Origin: Muricea muricata
Lineage: Eukaryota; Cnidaria; Anthozoa; Malacalcyonacea; Plexauridae
Direction of reading: 5' to 3'
Length of the DNA stretch: 64,000 nt
Assembly: GCA_963855995.1 (NCBI GenBank)
Contig: OY979717.1
Coordinates: 31,682,797 to 31,746,796, forward strand
Under the pieces are notes generated by a model. That model did not search any database, was not told where the DNA came from, and was given only the letters and a program-made list of their open reading frames with translations. Positions 1-15,249 of this stretch are shown in pieces. The translations under genes were made by a program, and so were the position numbers. How positions within the stretch are numbered: position 1 is the first letter of the stretch; each line of letters opens with the position of its first letter.

Positions 1-435
1 CTTCAACTGTATTGCGCAGTTCTTGAAAAAATGTTCTAGGAAAAAGTGTCAAACGCATTTTCATAACTGAAAAATTTAAAAAAATTATCATAGACGTAAT
101 GGCCTGACAAAGTAAAGGATGAACACCTTGCATTCGAGGCTTAAACAAAACCGTCTGTAGCTGATGACATGCTAGGAGAGTACCGCCAACAGTCGAAGCT
201 TATATGAAGTAAAACCTGTTGAAATGTGTACTAACTTCTATGTACTAACCTCAATGATAACGTGGGTTGACTGGGTTCAGTTATTGCGTAATATGACAAG
301 AGAAACAGAATACCGTTCGAGTTAGCAAAATGTTTGATATATCAAATTTCAACTTATGATTCACAATACTGTATTAAAGCAGTGAAAGCGCATGTGGGAA
401 GTTGTTAAAACAAGATATATCGGGGCATAATTAAA

Positions 436-2182
436 GTGCATATGTCATAATCACCATTTTTTTTCAAAAATTTACCGTGACGAGACGATTCAAATGAAAT
501 ATACCATTCTTCGAACAGATAAATACTTCCAGAGATATTTGGGTTCAAAGTTGAGCTTTTGAAATCATGGCCAGGAGAAAGAAGGCTGGGTCGAATTAGC
601 TCTGTGACGTCAAACCGGGAACACGTTTCAATACCGCATATAAAAACAATACAAAAATATAGTCATGTTCGAGGCGAAAAGTAGCCAAAAATAATTACTT
701 TTGGGGGATATTTGTTTGTATATGAACTTGTACATTCAAGGCGATTGAAAACCCATCATTGTACCTTGGAAACTGAGGGAAACAGCTCAAATTGAGATAT
801 TTGAGTCAAATGGAACGTTAGCATTAGTTAGGCGTCATGCCTCACATAACGCGTCTGTTTGCAAAGGAATTCTTCGCTTTGAAGCTGTAAAAGCACATTG
901 GACAAGGTGATATACAGGCACGAATACACAGAACACAAGGATATTAAATCGCTAGCTGAGTAGGCGCATGAAAAAGTTAAATGGCGCAAGTATCATAGCA
1001 ATGTTGACTGTGCTTATGTTAATGACCACGAATATTTGGGATATATGATATATACTTCTGCGAATCGTGTAAACGTTGTCTGGTAAAATATTCATTTCTC
1101 ACAAGCTTTTGACTGGCATGCCGTCTGCAGCCTTCGATGGGTAAATTAAATTCGAATGCTTGCAACAATGAATCTTTATGTGTTTTATACATTGGATATA
1201 TTATTTATCACTACATCTCTCTCTATATATAGCAAATTTTGAGAGTGGAGTAAATGTCAGCATTTAGATGAGCTTTTTATTTTCCTGTATCACATGCATC
1301 ATTGTGCAGCTGCTTAATCTAACTGTAGTGTTTCTCAATATTTTTTACCTTTAGGTTTAGGTTTATTACTATATTCGTAAATAAGGTGGTTGTAGAAGCC
1401 TAATATGGCCCTACAGTATACTTTCTTACAATCTCTTTCTGTACCTCACGCAGTCATAATAATAAAGTGTTACATACATAAAAATAACAAGTATTCAGTA
1501 TCCAATGTGGCAATTTGATAAAGGTTTGCGTCTAGGTTTATATGAGCAAGATGATGTGTGTACAAATACTGCAAACAACATAAGAAGTCTTTGCAGTAAC
1601 TACATCAACGAAGAAAACACGAGTGCTTGCGACCTTTTCACGTGCCTACTCAGCTAGCGATTTAATATCCTTGTGTTCTATGTATTCATGCCTGTATATC
1701 CCCTTGTCAGGTGCTTTTACAGCTTCAAGGCGAAGAATTCCTTTGTAAACAGACGCGTTATGCGACACATGACGCCTGACTTAATGCCAACGTTGCATTT
1801 GACTCAATTTCTAAATTTGAGCTATTTCCTTCAGTTTCCAAGATACAATGATCAGTTTTCAGTCGCCTTGAATGTACAAGTTCATATACAAACAAATACG
1901 CCCCAAAAGTAATTATTTTTGGCTATTTTTTCTTCGCATATGACAATATTTTTGTATTGTTTTTTTATGCAGTATTGAGACGTGTTCCCGGTATGACGTC
2001 ACAGAGCTAATTCGACCCAGCCTCTTTTCTCCCGGCCATAATTTCAAAAACCCAATTTTTGGCGTGTTTGAAGCCGAATCTCTGGAAGCATTTATCTGTT
2101 CGAAGAATGGTATATTTCATTTGAATCGTCTCGTCACGGTAAATTTTTGAAAAAAAAATGGTGATTATGACATGCACTTTAA
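436..2182. repeat. Foldback element with ~540-bp inverted arms
   Basis: Bases 436-975 reappear as reverse complement at about 1640-2182, with frequent substitutions and small indels. Shared landmarks include the TTACCGTGACGAGACGATTC block (472-491 against about 2126-2145) and GCTAGCTGAGTAGGC against GCCTACTCAGCTAGC. The spacer (976-1639) is AT-rich and has no gene. This architecture fits a foldback-type or non-autonomous DNA transposon. No transposase or clear terminal duplication was recognised. The short ORFs inside are chance. Confidence 0.75.
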
Positions 2183-5514
<3,332 letters not shown>

Positions 5515-6262
5515 GTTGTATAAAAAAAAAGTAGACAATTTTGAAACGGCTCTCAACCTCGCGAAGCGGCTTGAAGTATGAAGTTTTTTATTAATGTACA
5601 TTGCTTGGGTACTTACGGTGTAGAATAAATGAAAATATTCTGAAATTTAAATGTTTCAAACCCAAGGGTTTGCGTATTTTGAAACGCATTAAAAATGGCT
5701 TGCACACGAAATTTAACGACTTAAAAGTAATTTTGAGTTGGTAGGTAGAAATATGTTAGGTGTTTTATTGCTGTTCAAAATTTCAAGAAATTTGATTGAG
5801 TTTAAGCCAGTCAAAATGTCGTGCGAACGTATATTTTTTCTCAATAAGAATCGTTTTTCTGAAGAAATGTTCCAATTTTAATTAAATGTCCCTTGGGAGT
5901 TGTATGCAAATTAAGTAAAACATAAATTAAACATGCACAAAGCTAATTTTGCTAAAAATACGGAAGTTCACGCGACGTTTTGAACGGCATAGACTCGAGC
6001 AAATTTTCTGCAATTTTGTACAGCAATACAACACCCGACAAATTTTCCATCTACCAAGTCAAAATTACTTTTAAGCATTTAAGTTTTGTGCGCAAGGCAT
6101 ATTTATATTGCCATAAAAGACAGAACACCCCCCCCCCCCCGGGTACTGAAGTTTTAAATTTCTTATTTTTCGGTTTATTCTAGATTATAAGTACCAAAAC
6201 AATCTCTTTTAATAAAAAAAACATCGTATATTGAGGCGCTTCGCAAAGCCATCTTGTATAAT
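5515..6262. mobile_element. MITE-like element with long imperfect inverted arms
   Basis: The two halves are imperfect reverse complements. For example TAAAAGTAATTTTGAGTTGG near 5723 pairs with a block near 6055-6075, and the GCGAAGCG motif near 5562 recurs inverted near 6242. The ends (ACAGGTTGTATA; CATCTTGTATAA) are only partly matched, so the copy is old. A C-run lies at 6127-6140. There is no coding potential. Confidence 0.6.
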
Positions 6263-6424
6263 TCATCAATTTTATACCCATCTTGTCTGTTTGTATATAA
6301 AAGAATTTTGAATATAGATGTTGTATAAGCCAAGAAAATCGAAGTAAAAGATTTGTGAAAATCGATATGTGTTTTATCTCATATATAGACTTTAGTCACG
6401 GCTATGATTTCCTTTGTGTTTTTT

Positions 6425-6473
6425 TCATGAATTATTATATATATATTAATAACTAGTTAAAATATATATATAT

Positions 6474-6536
<63 letters not shown>

Positions 6537-6540
6537 AATA
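6425..6540. repeat. (AT)n microsatellite
   Basis: Pure or nearly pure AT dinucleotide tract, with AT-rich flanks on both sides. Confidence 0.95.
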
Positions 6541-7627
6541 CATTAATATCTCCAACACAAAAAAAGCATTCGGTACTCACATGGGGTTTGTTTAAAGTCC
6601 ATTGATACTTTTACAACTGATGTACGAGTCCATAAAACATATAAGACACATTGACTGGCCTAAGCTCCGTGATAAATGTTGTAGATAACATACCACTTGT
6701 GTAAACAACACAGTTCATATAAACGTATGCAATATCTTAATGTTCTATAGGGAAGCAAACGATGGATATATACCTTTGGAGTTTCCTTTGTGTATGAAAG
6801 TGAATAACCAGCAACGCAGCGCTGATTCTTATACCTTTTCACTGACGAAGAGCGTAGGCTACCGAAAGTTGTGCTAGTCATTCCAAAATGGCAAATGAGG
6901 CACATTTACACAATGATTGTTTAGGTTTCGTAAACCACAACAGAACAGGTAACCGCACGACTTGACGTGGTGCAGTTTCCTTTGATAGTCTGATTAGAAG
7001 GGCTTTATACATTCGCATAAGACTGCCACACAACAACAGTTTTTCGGCTCTTTTAAACTAAACTTACAATACTGTTCTCGAGTACACTTATAGCTCTCAA
7101 ACTTGAGGAATTTTATTCATTTAAAACAGAACGAAGGTAATATTTTACTTGTTGTCAACGGGCATGATCGGACGTTCCGACAATCGTAGACAAACAAAAA
7201 TCGAGAAAGTTATTTTATTATAATAAATACTATCTTTTGGTGCTATTTGACAGCTTTCACAAACAATATTTTTGTTTATTAATGCAGTTCATTCGAAGAA
7301 TGACAGAGAACGTTTTTGTGTTGACAAAAATATATCGTCACTAGCTGACAAAAACAATCCATAGCGAAAAATTCCAGCGCACACTCACCTCAAAGCGACT
7401 TCTAGAACTACTACGACTGTGATTAGTTTGTACCAGGCTATTGTGATTAGAAAACATCAATTTCTTCTTCGCCAAACAGTCGCGACTTAACTATCGAACG
7501 ATGCTTTTCCAACATAAACGCAATGCTGTTGTTTTCATTTTGGGACCACGTGATCTCCGACAGGGTTTCACACACTGAGCTTAATATATTTAATGGAGGA
7601 ACGGCTCCATGAAAAGCATGATAAACC
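6541..7627. other. Gene-free DNA
   Basis: No gene or RNA supported. Two minus-strand ORFs of 81 codons (6660-6905, 7447-7692) show no recognisable domain. The second runs into the neighbouring transposon arm, so both are treated as chance. Confidence 0.5.
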
Positions 7628-7656
7628 CCAACCTCGTACCATGGGTACGAGGTTGG
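7628..7656. repeat. 29-bp hairpin flanked by 12-bp direct repeats
   Basis: CCAACCTCGTACC pairs with GGTACGAGGTTGG around an ATG loop, giving 13 perfect bp. The 12-mer GATAAACCCCAA occurs on both sides (7620-7631 and 7657-7668) and overlaps the arm. It looks like a micro-insertion or a templated duplication. Confidence 0.8.
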
Positions 7657-8011
7657 ATAAACCCCAAATAGTGTTTTGATAAATTCAAACATCCATTCAG
7701 TTTTATATCGAGGTCTGTTGCGTAGCGGTTGTTGCGTAATTGTATATATATATTAATTTATATTAATAAGGTTGGCAACTAAATACAAACTGTTACAATT
7801 TTACGATCTATCAACTCAAGAATATCGACAAAAAACATTGAAAATATACCAGATAACACAAAACAAACTGCATAACTATAAAATTTGATATTTTTACTTG
7901 CTTCCTGGTAAGTTTTTTGGTTGCAAACGACTCGAAAAATAATGAAAATTTAGCAAAGTATTGCGTGTTGTTATATTTTTTTTCGCCGTGACGATGCTGG
8001 ATGTCATTTAC

Positions 8012-8172
8012 CTGACACTGGTTTTCACTTCAAATGACGAAGCAGTGAATTCATTGGCTGTTGAAATTGGCAAATTTGAGTTTATTGGCTCCTGAAATTT
8101 CAGTAATTTCAGCAGCCAATGAGTTCACTGCTTCGTCATTTGAAGCGAAAACCAGTGTCAGGTAAATGACAG
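8012..8172. repeat. Long hairpin in transposon arm
   Basis: The segment from GTCATTTACCTGACACTGG to CCAGTGTCAGGTAAATGAC folds on itself, with TCAAATGACGAAGCAGTGAA pairing with its complement and a short AT-rich centre. The same hairpin core occurs in the third arm copy near 61280-61355, so it belongs to a subfamily rather than being a unique event. Confidence 0.85.
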
Positions 8173-8394
8173 AGTTGGTAGTTTGGCCTATTAGATTTCG
8201 GCTTCTTTTTTTCTTGCTTGGTCGGTGGGGGTTTACCTAAACAGCTTGAAAAACTCGATTTTTTGTTTTGTATAAAAATGAATACCTAAAGATGTTATTA
8301 TTCTTGTAGAAATGTTTTTTTTAACAAATTCGCAATAATTTTCGTTTATCAGCTCTGTTTAGACATGTTGTCAGAATTTTTTAATTCGTTGCCA

Positions 8395-10560
8395 TGGTTA
8401 CGGAAGGTGCCATGGCACAGATTAAGTATATACAGATAGGAAACTCGCGCGTGTTTCCTTATTATTTTGTGTCCTCACGTACGCGTCAGCTCGCGTCACC
8501 CCACGCGCCACGCAAAATTGCTCTGGCAAGTGTCATCGTTCGAATTTTCAGGTAAAAGTATAGGGACAACGGTGTTCGAAAGAGAAAAAATGCATATTTT
8601 ACAAAATTGAAGCAAGGTTTCACTGTTTTGAGCTCGAAATTTAAAGATAAATGGTAGGTTGTTGTTTTTGGGTGGAAAAGATTTACGAGAGTTTATTCAG
8701 AGTTTATTTCAAGGCAGAAATACAAGCGATGTATTGACCTGACCTGCCGAACTCTACCCTTGATCACTTTGAACTCTACCCTTGATCGGTTAACTTTGTT
8801 TTAAAATTGTTGAAATCTCAAATTAGTAAGAAAAGATGAAAGAGCTGATTTCAAAACGACGAGAAGCTAGCTAGCTCTTTGCAAGTTAGACCTTTGATCG
8901 AGGCTACAAGCATATAGTAGTGTTGTAAACACTATTTATCAACTTTTGCATTTAACATATTAACAATATTGGTTAAGCATGAGTTTATACTTATATTCTA
9001 TTTATATACATGTAAACAGTCCCTAATTATGCTAAAAAGTGGAGCTTTGTTTATATTAACCCCAGTCACTGATTTTCACTGCATGGTCCTCACTATCCTG
9101 TTCTGATTATCTGCCAGGAATTGTGTCTGCTAAAGTACTGCTGAGTCTTCTTTAGAGCATAACAGACTGCCACAAGCCTTCTTAAAAGGATTGGATCATG
9201 CTTGTCAATGAATAGTCCCAAAGGATTGTTGGCAACTAAAAGAGAAAAAAAGTACTCTTTTTACAAGAACAAACAAACTGAAGAATATTGTAGCTGAAAG
9301 TAGCAACTTGCAACCAACTTTTTATCCCAGCTGAGACTTTTTATCCTAGAGAAACATATTGCACATAATGTGTTCATGTGAACAGGGAAAACTTGAGTTG
9401 AGGATTTGACAATTATATGTGCAACAAGTTTCTTGTAAATTAATGAGATGAGCAAGTGATGGCTATACCACATAATGGAATAAATAGAAAATACAGCATG
9501 AGTTTCTCAGCTCAAAGCTTTCATATCTGCATGTACTTGTTTCATTATGTGTAGTGCATTCACAAATACATACAAACTGTTCATGGTGCAATCTGAAGTA
9601 CCTCAGAAAATAGGGCATACTTAAAAGTGAACAAAATATGTGTCTTTTAATTACCTTGATGAAGAGTATTTGTCCATGCATGCTCAAGTCACTACAGCTG
9701 TGAGACTGGCTTTCTTTTCACCATCTTGTTTTTCTGGGTATTATGTAAATTCTGAATTAAAGCAAAATAGCTTATTTGGCCCTTTTCAGTATAGTTATCT
9801 TTATAATCTGAGTGTATAGGGAATATGAATTTTGTAAACTTGAATCTCTATAGAATTGTATACTTTAATGTATTAACAAGCATATTTAATAGACAACGTT
9901 AGGCGTGAAGAATTAAAAACATGGTCGAAGACAAAGTGTATGAGTGTATGGGTGAATTGTTTTTGGATAAAATACAAACATAAATGGCTTGGAATGTAAA
10001 TTTGCTCACATGTCATCAAGCAAGTTCGAATCTTATGGCTGCTTGAGAGAAACTTGCCTGTCTAGTGTTTTTTTGTCCACATTTTCGTTGGTAAGCACAA
10101 AACAAGTGAATTACAAATAGTTTTGATCAACTTCACGACAAAACAAGCAATATTACACTTACCTGTTGGTATTGTTATCACATCGTCTTCAGATAAAGGC
10201 ATGAACACTTTGAAAACACACTCCTTAGCGTTTTTTTTCTCGTTTTTCTTGCCAGCAAGGGCCGCTTGTACAGTCATTTCATGTCAAAATGTTTGGGTTT
10301 AACTTCATTCCCAAAAATTGAGACGTTGACGAAAATCAGAAATATATATTTTTTAAAATCGCAGTTTTATTGCCGAAATTTGGGTTTTTCCTATCTATTT
10401 TCTTATTAAATTTTTTCATGACACTTGCCAGACGCTTGCCAGACACTTGCCACAGGCTGACGCGTACACTGCTGACGTGACATCAAAAGTGAGGACAGAA
10501 ACACGCGCGAGTTGCCTATCTGTATATACTTGATCTGTGGCCATGGTCTTGTTTTGCATG
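8395..10560. mobile_element. Nested TIR segment, no coding capacity seen
   Basis: About 150 bp at 8395-8545 (including AAGTATATACAGATAGG and ACTCGCGCGTGTTTC) are present inverted at about 10405-10556. The 1.85 kb between them is AT-rich, with only short unrecognised ORFs. On the right arm the 11-mer unit ACACTTGCCAG is repeated about three times at 10421-10454. It probably is a non-autonomous DNA transposon inside the Mutator-like element. Confidence 0.6.
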
Positions 10561-11039
10561 TTTTTTCGCCGAATTGTTCTACTCCCACCCCTCCCATAGA
10601 CAAAATAGATAGCAGGCTCATTCAGCCATAATATGACAGCGGTTTTACAAAAAAACCATGCATATTTATCGTTAAAATTGAGAATTTGATGAAGAAATTC
10701 ATTTGTATGTGTTGTGAGATTTAAAACGTTCTATTTTCGGAATTATCTGCTTTCAAAAATGCCTGGAAAGAAACAAAAGACAAAGTATAATTAAAGGAGG
10801 AGTAAATTCTTTTTGAGAGGTCTATCGTGGGTGAAAAATCGCGATGAGTTGGCAATGTCTGAGGGCAATAACAACCTCGATCCACAGCCATCAACAGCAC
10901 ATGTTCTCAGATGTTCTGGTACAAAAAAGTGACAATGAAGTAATGAACTAGCAACTGGTGAAATTATAGATGTTACTGTAATAGTTTTGATGGAACATAG
11001 GCCAAAAGTGGGTTTACCCACTCTACTAGTTTACTCTCT
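10561..11039. other. Interior of Mutator-like element, no intact gene
   Basis: AT-rich DNA between the nested segment and the transposase remnant. Short ORFs only. It may be degraded coding sequence of the same element, but nothing can be aligned by eye. Confidence 0.4.
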
Positions 11040-11760
11040 CTATTTGGTGTTTTGTTTGTGATGTCTGTTGACACCTGGGAAGTTCTTGATTATGTTCTGT
11101 TGAAGAGTTGCCAGCAATGTTTGCTGAAAAAATCTCTGTTCAAAAATGATTTGGAAAGGTTTAAGGAATGAAAAGTTGACCATGTAAACAATAAAGATTG
11201 TCATGTTAACTTTGAAGAGAGTTCCCCAGCAATGGAGGCTGAAGTCGCTGTCGATCAATTGAAAAACACATAATGCGATACAGGTATATGGTATCTGACG
11301 GAGGTAGCAAAAACATATAAACCTGACAATATATTGCCAGATGTTTTTTGGAAGTCCTGCACCCTGTTTTTATGGTACTCAGTGATTCAAAGCTTCTTGC
11401 CAGGTGTGAGGGGGGCAACCCAAAATAGGAATGAGTACATAAACTCATTGGTTTGGATTCGGTGTCCAAGGCACAAACTTCATTCGGCAAAGGTCATCCA
11501 CTTTGCTGTGGCATCGGCTGTGTGCCATTTTCATTCTGGTGCAGCAAGCAGAGAGGGAGTAATGTTTGGTCTAGCAATCCCTCAAGGAGCTCACACAGAA
11601 AAGTCCTGCTACAACAAAGATAGAAGAAGGGTGGCCAAATCAGACCCAACAGGCATCTGAAAAATTTAAGCGTCGCTCTGAAGGGGAGGCATTAAGAGAG
11701 GCAAAAGGTGTTTCATATGAAGCAGGAGGATTTTAAATATCTTCCCTGGTAACTGCAAAT
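11040..11760 (+). pseudogene. Mutator/Kolobok-like transposase remnant
   Basis: The 108-codon open segment at 11334-11660 and neighbouring frames carry the pattern typical of the C-terminal part of animal Mutator-like transposases (Pfam 'Mutator' domain). One frame reads a MVSDGGSK block. Downstream comes NEYINSLVWIRCPRHKL, then a conserved AV..FHSGA stretch, then a lysine/arginine-rich DRRRV end. Several stops and frame changes break it (for example at 11270 and 11330). It sits inside the element with long inverted arms described above, which fits it being that element's own enzyme. The assignment rests on remembered family patterns, not on a search. Confidence 0.55.
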
Positions 11761-12820
11761 TGAAACAAAACTTAAATTGCATTGAATCACCCAAAAAAAA
11801 ATATATATTTATTTGAAATTGTTTAATATTAAGTTGCCAAAACTTTGAAGCCTGTTTCCCGAAACACGGTACTTTTAGCCTTTGAGAAAGGATATCTCAG
11901 CATCAATTCAACCAATTGCCCTGAAATTTTCTGTGCTTGTGGAGTTGAGTGTGATGATGGATTTGAACGAGGGAAATTCCCATATCTTGCATTAGCAGGA
12001 AGTATGGTAAAAAATTCTGCAATATTTTTCCATCGAAAATTTCCTTCATTTTCAATGCTGCACCATGGCCAAATGAAAAGCAACATTAAAAATTTGGTCG
12101 TTCAAATCCATCACCTACTTGTGTAGATTACAAAAATATTTGAACACAAAAAAAGTATTAAACTAGCAATGAGATATTTTTTCTCGACTAAGGGCATTTT
12201 TTATTAGCGCTTGGGTCAGATGTTTTTGCATCAAGCCTTGAGCAATTTGAATGTAAAGCACCTCAAAGTGGATTTTTTGGAATCCTTGTTTTATAAGCTT
12301 TCTTTTGATGTATAATATGTTAGGGTTAATAAAAATACCTATGAATTACCATGTATTCAAACACGGTCGACCATTATTTGAACAGTTTAGGTAAACCCCC
12401 ACCTTGGTCTCAAAAACAAAGTTTGGCTTTTTGACTACTTTTTGGCCTCTTTCTATTTTAAAGCAATGCTTGAAAAATGTTTCGATCTTAGTTTGATTAT
12501 ATATGTTTAATCCGCATAATAATGTAGGTATACTAATTGTGATATTAAAGGCAGTTAGTATTCATGAGGACTTTTAGTATATGAGGATTATTTAGTATTA
12601 TGGAATAAATTAGTTGTGCTACGCAGTACACTAAAATAAAAGCTGAACAGTGTCAATACCCAAAACTATTAGGAATGAGTTTGCGATAAATTTGGGCTTT
12701 TTAGCATTTATTTGGCCGCGTTAGAAAAATAGTAGTTTGGCCTCTGTTGGTAGATTTTGGCCTCTTTTTGCATAGCTATTTGGCTTCAAGCATGCGCAGG
12801 ACCTACCAACCCTGTTAAAT
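11761..12820. other. Interior of Mutator-like element
   Basis: Contains an unrecognised open frame (11845-12126, 93 codons, + strand) and AT-rich DNA. The inverted partner of the inner arm segment lies at about 12390-12412. No function can be proposed. Confidence 0.4.
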
Positions 12821-13170
12821 GACATCCAACATTGTCACGGCGAAAAAAAATATAACAACACGCAATACTTTGCTAAAATTTCATTATTTTTCGAGTCGTT
12901 TGCAACCAAAAAACTTGCCAGGAAGCAAGTAAAAATATCAAATTTTATAGTTATGTAGTTTGTTTTGTGTTATCTGGTATATTTTCAATGTTTATTGTCG
13001 ATATTCTTGAGGTGGTAGATCGTAAAATTGTAATAATTTGTATTTAGTTGCCAACCTTATTAGTGTGTATACACTGACGCAATTACCGCTAGCCACAGAC
13101 CTCAATAAAACTGAATGGATGCTTGAATTTATCAAAACACTGAACAATTTTTGGCTACCTAGGGGTAAAC

Positions 13171-13339
13171 AATTATATTTCGAGATCCTCGACTTCAATT
13201 TAACAATGCATTGTCTTTTATTTCACTCATAAACCACAAAAATACAGTGAATTCTTCAAAGAACTACAAACTTAACAATCTAAATGACGTCAAACAACCT
13301 ATATCAACCGCTGACCCACTCCTGCTCTTCGTCTTTTTG
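13171..13339. repeat. DIRS-2 left terminal inverted repeat
   Basis: From ATTTCGAGATCCTCGACTTC through CGACCCACTCCTGCTCTTC-type sequence, this is the reverse complement of the right-end segments at 56146-56180 and 56340-56490. Landmarks are the CCGCTGACCCACTCCTGCTC block against GAGCAGGAGTGGGTCAGCGG at about 56356, and CAATGCATTGT. Inverted terminal repeats with an internal complementary region define DIRS-type elements. Confidence 0.85.
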
Positions 13340-13345
13340 TTTCAC

Positions 13346-13480
13346 TATGCTTGTTAAAAAGGGACAAAACATCAAGATTCACATACATATATCAAGATTC
13401 CCATATATATATCAAGATTTATAAATATATATATCAAGATTCATATGTATATATCAAGATTCATACTTATATTCATGCAT
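13346..13480. repeat. Left TIR of composite with ATCAAGATT subrepeats
   Basis: A 25-bp terminal sequence is followed by five to six spaced copies of ATCAAGATTYA in AT-rich DNA. It is the inverse of 34835-34952. Confidence 0.9.
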
Positions 13481-14441
13481 CCTCAACAAGCTAGAAGATC
13501 GCTTCGAGAACATCGCACTGTACCGTGATGACGGCCTAGCTGCCATTAAAACAACATCTGGCAGACTAGCAGACAAGGCCAGAAAACACTTGGTCGAAAC
13601 CTTCAGCAAATTTCGGCTGAAAATCACAGCTACGGCAAACCTGAGGCGAGTAAACTTCTTAGACATAACACTTGACTTGACGGACGGCACATACAGACCG
13701 TACAGAAAACCTAATGACGAACCCTTGTACATTAACCGTCTTTCAAACCACCCACCTGCTATCGTAAAGCAGCTAACTTCATCCATCAACAAACGTATCA
13801 ACAAACTCTCATGCAACAAACAAACATTTGATGACTCATCCCAACTGTACAATGTCGCTTTAAGACAAAGCAACTTCAACGCAACTCTAACCTACGAGCA
13901 ATTTACAAGCAACGAAAACAGCGACAGCAACAGAACGCAAAGACAAAACAGACAACGCAACACTATATGGTACAACCCCCCTTACAGCAAGAACGTAAAA
14001 ACAAATATAGGATAACGATTCCTCCAACTGATTGACAAACACTTCCCCCATTCTAACAAAACACAAAATCTTTGATCGACACAACGTACGAATTAGCTAC
14101 AGTTGCCTAGACAACATGAGCTCGTTCATAAACAGGCACAACAGGAAGATACTAAACAAACACACGAGACAAACGAACGTAAGCAACACAGAGAACACGC
14201 GACAGTGCAACTGTAGACAACCCAACAAATGCCCGGCCGAAAGTAAATGTCTCACAAAAAGCGTGGTATATCAAGCCGAAGTTACAACAGACAACAATAA
14301 GCCAGTAAAGTGCATTGGAGTCACCGCCGATGACTTTAAAACAAGATTTAGAAACCATGCCAAGTCTACCAGTAATGGTATTGAGCGCTCTAAAATCATT
14401 GACAAGTCTAGTAACCATTCTGGTACAGTTAATTCTTGGAG

Positions 14442-14460
<19 letters not shown>
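13480..14460 (+). pseudogene. PLE reverse transcriptase / GIY-YIG fragment (copy 1)
   Basis: The translation begins just before a YRDDGLA block, the RT catalytic motif C of this PLE family. It continues through NFLDITLDL and a NHPP block to a Cys-rich CNC..PNKCP connector. The start of the GIY-YIG domain (CIGVTADDFKTRFRNH) is present, then it is lost in an AT tract. A stop interrupts it at about 14013-14015, followed by a frame change. The N-terminal two thirds of the RT and the end of the nuclease are missing. PLEs encode an RT fused to a C-terminal GIY-YIG endonuclease used for priming. Orientation is inward from the left TIR. Confidence 0.85.
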
Positions 14461-14484
<24 letters not shown>

Positions 14485-14848
14485 AGATTTATAAATATAC
14501 ATCAAGATTGATATATATAAACCGTATCAAGTTCATATTTTTGTCTCACTGCACTCGGCATTTTTTGGCATCAAGATTTATTCATATATATCAAGATTTG
14601 AGTTTGCTTTTATGAAGTGCTGCTTACCCTCTAACAAATCCGCTGACCGGATATGATTCATTTTGATTCAACGTTTTGATTTCAACAAGGTTTTAAAAAA
14701 GGTTTCACATTTACAGAAACTGTAAATATAAAATATGGCAGATAGGCCATCAACTTCGCGAACTAATGGGAGTGACCTACTGGTAAATGAATCAAGAATA
14801 ATTACTATTGTTAGATGCATTTACGATTCAGTACAGTCAATTAGCGAG
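14461..14848. repeat. Inner inverted block, left copy
   Basis: After a short (AT)n tract and more ATCAAGATT repeats, the block from the TCTCACTGCACTCGGCA motif to GTACAGTCAATTA (14518-14848) is the inverse of 28136-28460. It contains a start codon at 14735 opening a frame MADRPSTSRTNGSDL, which ends within 150 bp. The inner end joins abruptly to the host-like exon at 14849. Confidence 0.8.
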
Positions 14849-15249
14849 GAAAGATCTCCCTCAGACACCGCACCGTTCAACAAATGCATCGATTGAGCAA
14901 GAAGTGTCGCAGTACGTGGTTTAGCTTGCCTCGTGGGTCTAGTGAAAATCGTGGTCGTGGTAGTTTGAACTCAAGCCCGAGGCCAAGATACAACCCAAAC
15001 ACAAACTATGGGCATGGGAGTACTTCAAGAGGAAAAGACGGGAAAAGTGTGAAAAACAGCAAAGGCAAGACAGGAAGGGCCCAAGAACACGTACATAAGA
15101 AAGAATTAATACTTTTGCCGCATCCAACTTACGACCACGTGCCACGCTTTGATCATAAGCGAAAGCTGCAGGAGCTCGGCTTGATAATAGATGGCTTTCC
15201 GTTGGATAAGTCCTGGGATGAAATACAACTACAAGTGAAGGTATTTTGA
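14849..15249 (+). pseudogene. Exon copy of an unknown protein, HECT/G2E3-like N-terminal region
   Basis: The translated piece runs from a RGSSENRGRGSLN Gly/Arg/Asn-rich stretch to KELILLPHPTYDHVPR, LGLIIDGFPLDKSWD and EIQLQVK. It then meets a plausible splice donor (AAG/GTATTT at about 15240). The VPR..L..LG......W..iqlq pattern resembles N-terminal regions of the expanded G2/M-specific E3 ligase-like (HECT) proteins of fish and corals, but no HECT domain is present here. A near-identical inverted copy lies at 16208-16660. It is a duplicated, truncated fragment. Confidence 0.45.

Larger units (their letters stand above)
7657..13168. mobile_element. Mutator-like DNA transposon (decayed) with long terminal inverted repeats
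   Basis: About 350 bp at 7660-8012 reappear inverted at about 12826-13160. The shared content includes the GGTTGGCAACTAAATACAAA block, the CGCAATACTTTGCTAA block and GTCACGGCGAAAAAAAATAT. A third copy of the arm lies at about 60895-61260. Further in, the GGGGGTTTACCTAAACAG segment (8227-8244) also recurs inverted near 12390-12412, so the arms are long, as is typical of Mutator-like elements. The interior holds a transposase remnant (11040-11760) and a nested TIR segment (8395-10560). The right end abuts the DIRS-2 left repeat. Confidence 0.65.

Noticed and set aside
1673..1912. 79-codon ORF in the right arm of the foldback element
   Set aside because: The corresponding stretch in the left arm is not open and no domain is seen; chance ORF.
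13371..13480. ATCAAGATT repeats as a CRISPR array
   Set aside because: Units are AT-rich with variable short spacing, mirrored at the other end of a transposon-like unit; eukaryotic context.
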